NCBI RefSeq assembly: GCF_004119495.1
Contig: NZ_NRQU01000008.1
Location: 60,717 to 124,716 of the forward strand
Reading direction: 5' to 3'
Source: Flavobacterium sp. YO12
GTDB taxonomy: Bacteria > Bacteroidota > Bacteroidia > Flavobacteriales > Flavobacteriaceae
DNA length: 64,000 nt
Shown in pieces: positions 42,637 to 51,200 of this stretch (positions are counted from its first letter, which is position 1; every line of letters begins with the position of its first letter). A program made the translations under genes and the position numbers. A model generated the notes under the pieces. That model saw only the letters and a list, made by a program, of their open reading frames with translations, searched no databases and was not told the origin of the DNA.

Positions 42637-43983
42637 ATGAACTGGGAACAACTTTTATCATTAAAACGTCAAGGCGATACAAGCAAAAGATTACGTGTAG
42701 AACAAGATGACACGCGATTGGGTTTTGAGGTCGATTATGACCGAATTATCTTTTCGGCTGCTTTTAGAAGTTTACAAGATAAAACACAAGTAATTCCGCT
42801 TTCTAAAACAGATTTCGTACATACAAGACTTACACATAGTTTAGAAGTTTCTGTTGTTGGGCGTTCTTTAGGACGTTTGGTTGGTAAAAAAATCATCGAA
42901 AAATATCCTTACTTAAAAGAAATTCATGGTTATCATATGAATGATTTTGGGGCAATTGTTGCCGCAGCATCATTGGCTCATGATATTGGAAATCCGCCTT
43001 TTGGACATTCGGGAGAAAAAGCAATTGGAGAGTATTTTTCGAGCGGAAAGGGATTAAGATACAAAGATAAATTAACAGCAAAACAATGGCAGGATTTAAT
43101 TGATTTTGAAGGAAATGCTAACGGATTTTCAGTATTAACGGCAAGTCGTCCAGGAATTGAAGGCGGACTTAGAATTTCGTATGCTACTTTGGGCGCTTTT
43201 ATGAAATATCCTAAAGAAAGTCTTCCGAAAAAGCCAACTAGTAATATTGCCGATAAAAAATACGGTTTCTTCCAAACAGATAAATCATTTTTTGAAGAAG
43301 TTGCCCATGACATGGGAATGATCGCAAATAAAGAAGAGGGTGATATTGGTTTTGAAAGACATCCTTTGGCGTATTTAGTTGAAGCTGCAGATGATATTTG
43401 TTACACTATCATTGATTTTGAAGACGGAATAAATCTTGGCTTAGTTTCAGAAGATTATGCTTTAGAGTATCTTATAAAATTGGTAAAAGATAATATTGGG
43501 GTTTCTAAATATAAATTGCTGGAAACAAAAGAAGACAGAATTAGTTATTTAAGAGCTTTAGCAATTGGAGCTTTAATTAATGATGCTGTAGATGTATTTG
43601 TCGAAAACGAAGAAGCTATTCTAGCTGGAAACTTCCCTTTTGCGTTAACAGACAAAAGTAAGTACAAAGCGCAAATGAATGATATTATCAAATTAAGTGT
43701 TGATAAAATTTACCAAAGCCGTGAAGTGATCGAGAAAGAAATCGTGGGTTATCAAATCATTCAAACTTTGCTGGATAAATTTATAACGGCTTTCAACAAT
43801 AAATTTGAAGGAACAGCATCAAACTACGATAAATTGATCTTGAAAATGCTGCCAGAAAAACATCATTTAGATAAAGGTAATTTGTACGAGCGTCTGCTTC
43901 ACATTTGTCATTACGTTTCATTACTAACAGATGGAAATGCCTTAGAGTTATATGAAACGATTCAAGGACGTAAAAAGAATTAA
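42637..43983 (+). CDS. dgt: Deoxyguanosinetriphosphate triphosphohydrolase family protein
   Basis: This 448-residue HD-superfamily enzyme cleaves dNTPs, classically dGTP, to nucleoside and triphosphate. The HD metal site is visible in TRLTHSLEVSVVGRSLG (His), ASLAHDIGNPPFGHSGE (His-Asp) and the later Asp in AADDICYTIIDFEDG. The N-terminal arm SAAFRSLQDKTQVIPL is typical of the dGTPase group. It regulates nucleotide pools or antagonises foreign DNA. It is a single gene with its own -7 element and shares a terminator with the converging DUF3078 gene. Confidence 0.93.
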   Translation: MNWEQLLSLKRQGDTSKRLRVEQDDTRLGFEVDYDRIIFSAAFRSLQDKTQVIPLSKTDFVHTRLTHSLEVSVVGRSLGRLVGKKIIEKYPYLKEIHGYHMNDFGAIVAAASLAHDIGNPPFGHSGEKAIGEYFSSGKGLRYKDKLTAKQWQDLIDFEGNANGFSVLTASRPGIEGGLRISYATLGAFMKYPKESLPKKPTSNIADKKYGFFQTDKSFFEEVAHDMGMIANKEEGDIGFERHPLAYLVEAADDICYTIIDFEDGINLGLVSEDYALEYLIKLVKDNIGVSKYKLLETKEDRISYLRALAIGALINDAVDVFVENEEAILAGNFPFALTDKSKYKAQMNDIIKLSVDKIYQSREVIEKEIVGYQIIQTLLDKFITAFNNKFEGTASNYDKLILKMLPEKHHLDKGNLYERLLHICHYVSLLTDGNALELYETIQGRKKN

Positions 43984-44013
43984 ACAGAAGCATTTTGTGC
44001 TAATGTCTAAAAT

Positions 44014-44052
44014 AAAACACCCCATAAATTATCTTTATGGGGTGTTTTGTTT
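44014..44052. terminator. Shared terminator between dgt and the DUF3078 gene
   Basis: A 15-bp perfect stem (AAAACACCCCATAAA at 44014-44028 with 44034-44048, loop TTATC) has T on the right and A on the left, fitting use in both directions. Confidence 0.9.
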
Positions 44053-44079
44053 TCTCATGATCGAGAATTAAGTTTTGTA

Positions 44080-45081
44080 TTATTGAAAAGCATAAACTAG
44101 ACCAACTCCTAAAACTTGGCGTAATTGCATTCTAGGTCCATCGTTTACCTGAGATTTTGCGCCTGTAGTAGGATCAATTACATCTTTTTTTGTTTTAATA
44201 TCGTCATCATATACTAAATGAACACCAATATTTGCTTTAACATAAGCATTTACAACAAGATCTAAACGAGTATCATAATCAATATCGACATTCCCAAATC
44301 GGTTTAAATAATCAGTATATAAACTTAATCGGTTTTCGTAGAAGACGTTTTTATAGATTTCGTTTTTCATATAGGCTGTCATAAGAATACCAAATTCGGC
44401 TTTTACTTTCTGACCGCTTTCAATTAATATTTTATTATTTGGATCTAGAGGATCAGTAGCATAAACAGCTTTTTTAACACCAAAAGAACCTTGATCTGCA
44501 AGATATTGATCTAATACCAAAGTAGTTTTTAATGTAATAGGAGAGAAGTAAAAAGTTCTATTTTTCTTTTTATTCGAGTTTTCAGCTCCAGCTCCAAGAA
44601 ATATGTAAGCAGGCGCAAAAGGTTTCGAGATGGCAATGTCACGATTAGGATAGTTATAACCGTCGGTAAACTGCGTATTAAAATTAAACTTGGCTGAGTA
44701 AAACCAATTTGAAACCGTGTCTTTTCTAAATCCGTAAGTTGAGTTTAGTTGAAAAGCATCGTCCGTTTTACGCAATTCAGTTCCGTCTTGCTTGTTTAAT
44801 CCGTATTTCACAATAAGCTCATTTGCCCATTTGTGATTTCCTTTTTGGTAAATTCTTCCAAATTCTCCTTTAAATAAACCGGAAATAGAACTTGTTCCCC
44901 CCGCACTCCAATTCACAAATGCAATTTCTGAAATATCAAACCCTACTTGATTTTTTTTGGCCCAATTTGAAGGCAGTTTAGGTGCTTTATTGGGATCTAT
45001 TGTTGTTTGTATAAGTTGGGCAGAGTTTTTAGTTGTACACAAAAACAAAAGAATAAAAAGAGTGGAACGTATTAATTTCAT
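44080..45081 (-). CDS. DUF3078 outer-membrane protein
   Basis: This 333-residue protein (from ATG 45081) has a signal peptide MKLIRSTLFILLFLCTTKNSAQ and a beta-barrel-like pattern. Conserved segments WAKKNQVGFDISEIAFVNWSAGGTSSISGLFKGEF and ELRKTDDAFQLNSTYGFRKD are typical of DUF3078 proteins of Bacteroidota; their function is unknown. A longer reading from TTG 45111 would put a non-hydrophobic stretch before the signal peptide and is rejected. The start lies 36 bases after the dxs stop, so it is likely the second gene of a dxs operon. The C-terminal RQVLGVGLVYAFQ ends with barrel-type aromatic residues. Confidence 0.85.
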   Translation of the reverse strand: MKLIRSTLFILLFLCTTKNSAQLIQTTIDPNKAPKLPSNWAKKNQVGFDISEIAFVNWSAGGTSSISGLFKGEFGRIYQKGNHKWANELIVKYGLNKQDGTELRKTDDAFQLNSTYGFRKDTVSNWFYSAKFNFNTQFTDGYNYPNRDIAISKPFAPAYIFLGAGAENSNKKKNRTFYFSPITLKTTLVLDQYLADQGSFGVKKAVYATDPLDPNNKILIESGQKVKAEFGILMTAYMKNEIYKNVFYENRLSLYTDYLNRFGNVDIDYDTRLDLVVNAYVKANIGVHLVYDDDIKTKKDVIDPTTGAKSQVNDGPRMQLRQVLGVGLVYAFQ

Positions 45082-45116
45082 TAGGTTTATTTTAATATTT
45101 TGGTGCCGCAAAATAA

Positions 45117-46904
45117 TTATTTTGGCTCATTAGAAAAAAGATTTATTAAATTTTTAACGTCAATTTTGCTCAATTGTTGTAACTGGTTTACTGTTCCGTG
45201 CTCAATAAACTCATCTGGAATCCCTAAAATAGTGATGTTATTTTTAAAATTATTTGCGGCTGCAAACTCTAAAATAGCGCTTCCAAAACCACCATTTTTT
45301 ACCCCGTCTTCTATTGTAATTATGTTATCAAATGAAGATAATATCGAGTGTAAAGCCTCATTGTCTAAGGGTTTTATAAAGGGAAAATCGTAATGCGCAA
45401 TAGTTTCTGAATTTGTACTTTGTTGTAGAGCTTCGATTACATTGTTTCCAATCGTTCCCGTTGATAAAACAGCCGTTTTAGTTCCCTGTTTTAAACAAAT
45501 AGCTTTCCCGATTTTAATTTTTTCATAATGTCCGAAATTTTCTACTTCCCAATTTGGCAGCACGCCGCGACCTCTTGGATATCGAATTGCTATTGGGTGT
45601 TCTAGACCTAATTGAGCCGTATATAAAATGTTTTGCAAAGCAATCTCATTGATAGGTGCGTAAATAATCATGTTTGGAATAGAGCGCAGATATGCTATAT
45701 CAAAAACACCATGATGCGTTGCGCCATCTTCGCCAACTAAACCTGCTCTGTCCAGACAAAAAATAACAGGTAAATTTTGTAAAGCCACATCATGAATAAC
45801 TTGGTCATAGGCACGCTGTAAAAAAGTCGAATAAATATTGCAATATACAATCATGCCTTGAGTTGCCATTCCGGCTGCAAGCGTTACAGCATGCTGTTCG
45901 GCGATTCCAACATCAAAGGCACGTTCCGGCAATTCGTCCATCATAAATTTTAGTGAACTTCCAGATGGCATTGCAGGTGTGATTCCGATTATTTTTTCAT
46001 TTTTTCTGGCTAAATCTAAAATGGTCAAGCCAAAAACGTCCTGAAATTTAGGCGGTAAATTTTCTTCAGATTTTAAAATGATTTCTCCTGTCGAAGCATC
46101 AAATTTTCCTGGTGCATGATATTTTACCTGATTTTCTTCGGCTTGCTGTAAACCCTTTCCTTTTGTGGTTACAATATGAAGAAATTTTGGACCCTTTATG
46201 TTTTTTAAGCGATTCAATTCTTTGATTAAATTCGGAAGATCATGACCGTCGATTGGCCCTGAATAATCAAAATTTAGAGATTTAATCATGTTATTCTTCT
46301 TAGGGTTTTTTCCTTCTTTTACTGCAGTAAGATAGTTTTTAAGAGCACCAACACTTGGATCAATTCCTATTGCATTATCGTTTAAAATAACCAATAAATT
46401 GGCATCAGTAACTCCAGCATGATTTAAACCTTCAAAAGCCATTCCGCTTGCAATAGAAGCATCGCCGATAATTGCAATATGCTGTTTGTCGAAATCACCT
46501 TTTAATTTTGAAGCAATCGCCATTCCGAGTGCTGCAGAAATTGAAGTTGAAGAATGTCCAACGCCAAAAGTATCGTAAACACTTTCCGTTCGTTTAGGAA
46601 AACCAGAAATTCCGTCGATTTGTCTATTAGTATGGAAAATCTCCCTTCTTTCAGTCAGGATTTTATGTCCGTAAGCCTGATGACCAACATCCCAAACTAA
46701 CAAATCATCGGGTGTATTAAAAACATAATGAAGTGCAATCGTAAGTTCAATAACGCCCAAACTAGCTCCCAAATGACCTTCTTTTACAGAAACAACCTCA
46801 ATTATAAATTGACGTAATTCTTGTGCAACTTGTAGAAGTTGCGTCTCAGAAAGTGCGCGTAAATCAGCTGGATTATATATGTTCGAAAGTAAATCGCTTT
46901 TCAT
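45117..46904 (-). CDS. dxs: 1-deoxy-D-xylulose-5-phosphate synthase
   Basis: This 595-residue thiamine-diphosphate enzyme condenses pyruvate and glyceraldehyde-3-phosphate, the first step of the MEP isoprenoid pathway. The ThDP motif is GDASIASGMAFEGLNHAG with NDN (about 145-185). GHSSTSISAALGMA precedes it. The catalytic AEQHAVTLAAGMA lies near 340, and DRAGLVGEDGATHHGVFD near 395. It is slightly shorter than E. coli Dxs (620 aa) but complete. The -7 element TAAATTTG (complement of 46919-46926) lies just upstream. The DUF3078 gene follows on the same strand. Confidence 0.96.
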   Translation of the reverse strand: MKSDLLSNIYNPADLRALSETQLLQVAQELRQFIIEVVSVKEGHLGASLGVIELTIALHYVFNTPDDLLVWDVGHQAYGHKILTERREIFHTNRQIDGISGFPKRTESVYDTFGVGHSSTSISAALGMAIASKLKGDFDKQHIAIIGDASIASGMAFEGLNHAGVTDANLLVILNDNAIGIDPSVGALKNYLTAVKEGKNPKKNNMIKSLNFDYSGPIDGHDLPNLIKELNRLKNIKGPKFLHIVTTKGKGLQQAEENQVKYHAPGKFDASTGEIILKSEENLPPKFQDVFGLTILDLARKNEKIIGITPAMPSGSSLKFMMDELPERAFDVGIAEQHAVTLAAGMATQGMIVYCNIYSTFLQRAYDQVIHDVALQNLPVIFCLDRAGLVGEDGATHHGVFDIAYLRSIPNMIIYAPINEIALQNILYTAQLGLEHPIAIRYPRGRGVLPNWEVENFGHYEKIKIGKAICLKQGTKTAVLSTGTIGNNVIEALQQSTNSETIAHYDFPFIKPLDNEALHSILSSFDNIITIEDGVKNGGFGSAILEFAAANNFKNNITILGIPDEFIEHGTVNQLQQLSKIDVKNLINLFSNEPK

Positions 46905-46994
46905 TGTATGGAAAAAAGCAAATTTACGGTTTTAAATTTAAATTTTACTTTTTGAGATCTATATATAGAATGGGGAGTTTTAATGTAATCTTCT

Positions 46995-47002
46995 TATTTT
47001 TG
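46995..47002 (+). promoter_or_regulatory. -7 element overlapping the tadA start region
   Basis: TATTTTTG fits TAnnTTTG and ends six bases before ATG 47008. The transcript would begin at or next to the start codon, giving a leaderless mRNA, unless translation starts at the internal ATG 47038. Confidence 0.45.
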
Positions 47003-47007
47003 CATCT

Positions 47008-47451
47008 ATGATAAATCCTTTCACCGACGAATATTTCATGAAAAAAGCTTTACAGGAAGCTGAAATGGCTTTTGAAAAAGGCGAAATTCCTGTTGGAGCT
47101 GTAATTGTCGTTGCCGATAAAATAATAGCCAGAAGTCATAATTTAACAGAATTATTAAATGATGTTACGGCTCATGCCGAAATGCAGTCGATAACCGCTG
47201 CAGCCAATTTTCTTGGCGGTAAATACCTAAAAGATTGTATTTTATACGTTACGCTTGAGCCTTGCCAAATGTGTGCAGGAGCTTTGTATTGGAGTCAGAT
47301 TTCGAAAATTGTTTTTGGAGCACGAGACGAACAAAGAGGTTTTATCAATATGGGGACAAAACTACATCCAAAAACTACAGTAGTTTCAGGTATAATGGCA
47401 AATGAAGCGGCTGATTTAATGAAACGTTTTTTCTTGGAAAGACGTAAGTAG
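47008..47451 (+). CDS. tadA: tRNA-specific adenosine deaminase family protein (TadA)
   Basis: This 147-residue zinc cytidine/adenosine deaminase fold protein should convert A34 to inosine in tRNA-Arg, allowing wobble decoding. The zinc site is His56-Ala-Glu (TAHAEMQSI) with Cys86 and Cys89 (PCQMCAGALYWS). EIPVGAVIV at about 25-33 is typical of TadA. ATG 47008 is used; ATG 47038 would still keep the catalytic core. It directly abuts the converging gene on the other strand: the two stop codons touch and no terminator is seen. A guanine deaminase activity is a less likely alternative. Confidence 0.92.
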   Translation: MINPFTDEYFMKKALQEAEMAFEKGEIPVGAVIVVADKIIARSHNLTELLNDVTAHAEMQSITAAANFLGGKYLKDCILYVTLEPCQMCAGALYWSQISKIVFGARDEQRGFINMGTKLHPKTTVVSGIMANEAADLMKRFFLERRK

Positions 47452-47985
47452 TTAAAACAAATATCCTCCTGTGTAAACACAGATAAAGATCATAAAAGAA
47501 TTAAAGCAGACAATATTGTGAAAAGTGTTTTCGGAAAAACCTTTTTTCGAAAGCAATATCTTTATACTTATTCCAATTGAAAAAAGCAGGATCAGGCAAG
47601 TATAGAATTGAATTCCATTACTGCTTAAACCGCTGGAAAGTAGATTCGTATAATTTCTTGTTTTGGATTTAACGGTTGTTACAGATTTAAACAATAAAGA
47701 AGTTTCAATTGTAATATTATTTTCATCAATAAATTCTTTTGCTGTAGAAAAAATAAATCCTTTTTGTGTAAAATAATGATAAGAAACTTTTTGTTTAGAT
47801 TTTCCAGAAGTTCTTATAGTGTAATGCGTAATTACATCATTAGCTTTTGATGCAGGTAAAACATAATAATCTGCAAAAGCGATCAAAATAAAAAATGTTA
47901 TTACACCCAGCAGATATATTATTGTGCTTTTGTTTTTTATAATAAAATCATTTTCAGAAGAATATTTGTTTGAGTTGTTGGGCAT
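47452..47985 (-). CDS. Hypothetical membrane protein, 177 aa
   Basis: I do not recognise a family. Three hydrophobic helices are visible: about 21-42 (IIYLLGVITFFILIAFADYY), 131-148 (FYTCLILLFSIGISIKILL) and 157-177 (CFNSFMIFICVYTGGYLF). Between the first two lies a polar extracytoplasmic region of about 85 residues with KQKVSYHYFTQKGFIFS. The topology resembles small DUF3592-like or sensor-like proteins but without a motif I can name. It converges on tadA with no spacer. The 215 bases upstream separate it from the divergent alpha-2-macroglobulin gene and contain no repeat I could identify. Confidence 0.65.
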   Translation of the reverse strand: MPNNSNKYSSENDFIIKNKSTIIYLLGVITFFILIAFADYYVLPASKANDVITHYTIRTSGKSKQKVSYHYFTQKGFIFSTAKEFIDENNITIETSLLFKSVTTVKSKTRNYTNLLSSGLSSNGIQFYTCLILLFSIGISIKILLSKKGFSENTFHNIVCFNSFMIFICVYTGGYLF

Positions 47986-48200
47986 TCTTTTTTAAATTTA
48001 GAAACGTTAATTTAATAATTTAATGATTTCTTTTTGTGAAACTTCAGCAAAAGTTAAAAAAACAAATAAAGAATTTTCTTCTTAATAAAACCGAAAAATA
48101 TTATACTTTTAGTGCTAATTTAATTTGTAATTTGCTGTTATCGCTTATAACGGTAAATCGTACTAATTTCTAATTTGCTAACCATTAACTCTAAATAAAA

Positions 48201-51200
48201 GTGAAAGTAAAAGGATTAAGTCTCGTATTTTTTGTGTTTTTTATTTTTCAGTCTTGCGGTAGAAAATCAGCTGCAGATTTCAATTCAGATTTTTCACTAT
48301 TTAAAGATTATATAACCAGTTTTACGGGAGGAATCGTTTCTTCGGATTCTGATATTCGTGTGGTTTTGGCTTTCGATAAGAATGATTGGAAACCCAATCA
48401 GGAATTAGATGATGATTTGTTTGATATTTCACCAAGCGTTCATGGAAAAGTGGTTGCGCTTTCGACCAATACATTAGCGTTTATTCCAGAGAAAAAACTA
48501 AAACCTGGAACAGAATATCAGGTTACTTTAAACTTAGATAAGCTTACTGCAATTCCGAAAGAGAATGAGGCAGCGCTTTCTAAATTTAATTTTACTGTTA
48601 AAACAATCAAACAGGATTTTACCATAAATACTGGCGATATTCAGTCGTACAGCAAAGAGTATCAGTATTTAAACTGCGTTTTGAAAACAGCAGATAATAT
48701 TGATCTTGAAACGGCTCAAAAATTGGTTGAAGCAAAACAAAAAGGCAATAATCTTAAAATTAAGTTTGAGAAAACAACGGGTCCTGCGAAAGAATTTCGT
48801 TTTATTATTGACAGTATTCAACGTCATTCTGAAGCTTCAAATTTAGAGATTATGTATGATGGAAATGATTTTGATATTGATCAAAAAGGACAAATCGATT
48901 TTCCTATTACGAGCATAAACGAATTTAAAGTTATAAAAGTTGAAGTTCCAGATGGAAATAATCAATCGGTGTTAATTAATTTTTCTGAGCCATTAGAAAA
49001 AGGTCAAGATTTTGCCGGATTGGTTTCAATTCAAAACACCAATAATCTTAAGTTTTCTACTCAAGGGAATTTATTAAAAGTATATTTTACGAATCAAAAT
49101 GCACCTAAAAAAGAAGAACCGGTTGTAGTAGTTGCAGAAGAATCAGCGGCTGTTGCAGTAGATTCGGCTGCAGTGGTAGTTGATTCAGCAGAAGTTGCAG
49201 TTGATTCAGCGGTCGCAGTTGCAGATAATGCTGTTGAATATGTGCCGGATGAAGAACCTGAACAAGTTGTGACTGGTGAATTATTATTAGAAGTTTTTGA
49301 AGGAATCGAAAGTCAATACGGTAAAAAATTAGAATCAAATTATTCTGAAAAAATCTCTTTTGACCAGATAAAACCAAGTATTCGTTTTGTTAAAAACGGA
49401 ACGATTCTGCCAAGTTCAAACAATTTAAAACTGAATTTTGAAGCTGTAAATTTAAGTGCTGTTGATGTAAAAGTATATAAGATTTACAAAAACAATATAC
49501 TTCAGTTTCTTCAATATAATCAATTAAACGGCGGGCAAAACCTCAAAAAAGTCGCACAGCCAATTGCCAAAACCACTTTAAATTTAAGAGAAAGCACGCT
49601 TGTAAATTTGACAAAATGGAATACATATGCTTTAGATTTATCTAAAATAATAAAGCCAGAACCAGGAGCGATTTATAGAGTAGAGTTTGTATATAAAAAG
49701 AAATACTCTCTTTATAAGTGCGAATCATCCAATGGAGATGATGATGAAGCAGAAGAGGAGGAAGTAGATGAAAATGATGTGAATTATAGTGGTAATTCAT
49801 ATGATGATTATTATTACTATGATGATTATAACTGGAGAGAAAGTGAGGATCCTTGTTCTGGATCGTATTTTTATAATGCAAGAATTGCGACTAATATTTT
49901 AGCTTCAGATTTAGGAGTTATTGCCAAAAGAGGTGAAAACAAATCCTATTTATTTGCTGTAAATAATATTGTTACGACAGAGCCAGTCTCAAATGCAAGA
50001 GTTGATTTGTATAATTTTCAACAGCAAAAAATTGGTACACAGGCAACAAGTAGTGAAGGTATTGCATCTTTCCAATTAGACAAATTCGCATATTTCGCAA
50101 TTGTTACCTTGGGCGATCAATCGACTTATGTAAAGCTTGACGATGGGCTTTCATTATCTGTAAGTAATTTTGATGTTGCCGGCGAGACTTTACAAAAAGG
50201 TTTAAAAGGATTTATTTATGGAGAAAGAGGTGTGTGGCGTCCGGGAGATAATTTGTATTTGTCTTTTATTTTAAATGATGCAGCAAATAAACTTCCGAAA
50301 TCGCATCCAATAAAGTTCAGGCTAAATGATCCAAATGGTAAAACAGTTTATCAAACCGTTCAAAAAATAAATGATTTAAATCATTATGCCTTTATAGTGC
50401 CGACAAATCAAGATGCTCCAACAGGAAATTGGGAAGCAATGGTAAGTGTTGGAGGAGCTAAATTTTATAAAAGCATTAAAATTGAAACGATTAAGCCAAA
50501 TCGTTTAAAAATCAAGAATACTTTTAGTCGAAAAACACTATCAGCATCTTATCCAAATACAGATAATATTGAGGTGACTTGGCTTCACGGCGCAATTGCG
50601 AAAAATCTGAATGTAGAAATGCAAGCTAAATTTTCGCAGCAAACCACCACGTTCAAAGGATATGAAAAATTTAGTTTTGATGATATCGTTCGTCAATTTA
50701 GTACGGAAGAAATTAATGTTTTCTCTGGAAAATTAAATGAGAGCGGAAAAGCTTCCGTAAATATCGAGCCAAGATTGCAAGGTCAGGCACCTGGAATGTT
50801 GCGTGCTTCGTTCATCACAAAAGTATATGAAGAAGGCGGTGATTTTAGTACAGATGTTATGTCAACAACTTATTCGCCATACAAAACTTATGTGGGAATA
50901 AAATCGCCTGAATTGAACAGATATAATATGCTTGAAACCAGAGCGAATAATCGTTTTGAAGTAGTTACAGTTGATGAAAACGGAAGACCAAGAGCAGTTA
51001 GAAATCTTGAAGTAAGAATTTATAAAGTCGACTGGAGATGGTGGTGGGATTCATCAAGCGATAATTTGTCTAATTATAATTCATCAAACTCAACAACAGC
51101 TTATAAATCTATTATAATTGATACGGATTCAAGTGGAAAAGGAAGTTTTCAATTTGCTTTAACCGATGAAGAATGGGGGCGTTATTTGATTCGTGTAGAA

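Noticed and set aside
49105..49377. Minus-strand ORF rich in Leu and Gln opposite the macroglobulin VDSA repeats
   Set aside because: It is the antisense reading of a repeated segment in a strong gene.
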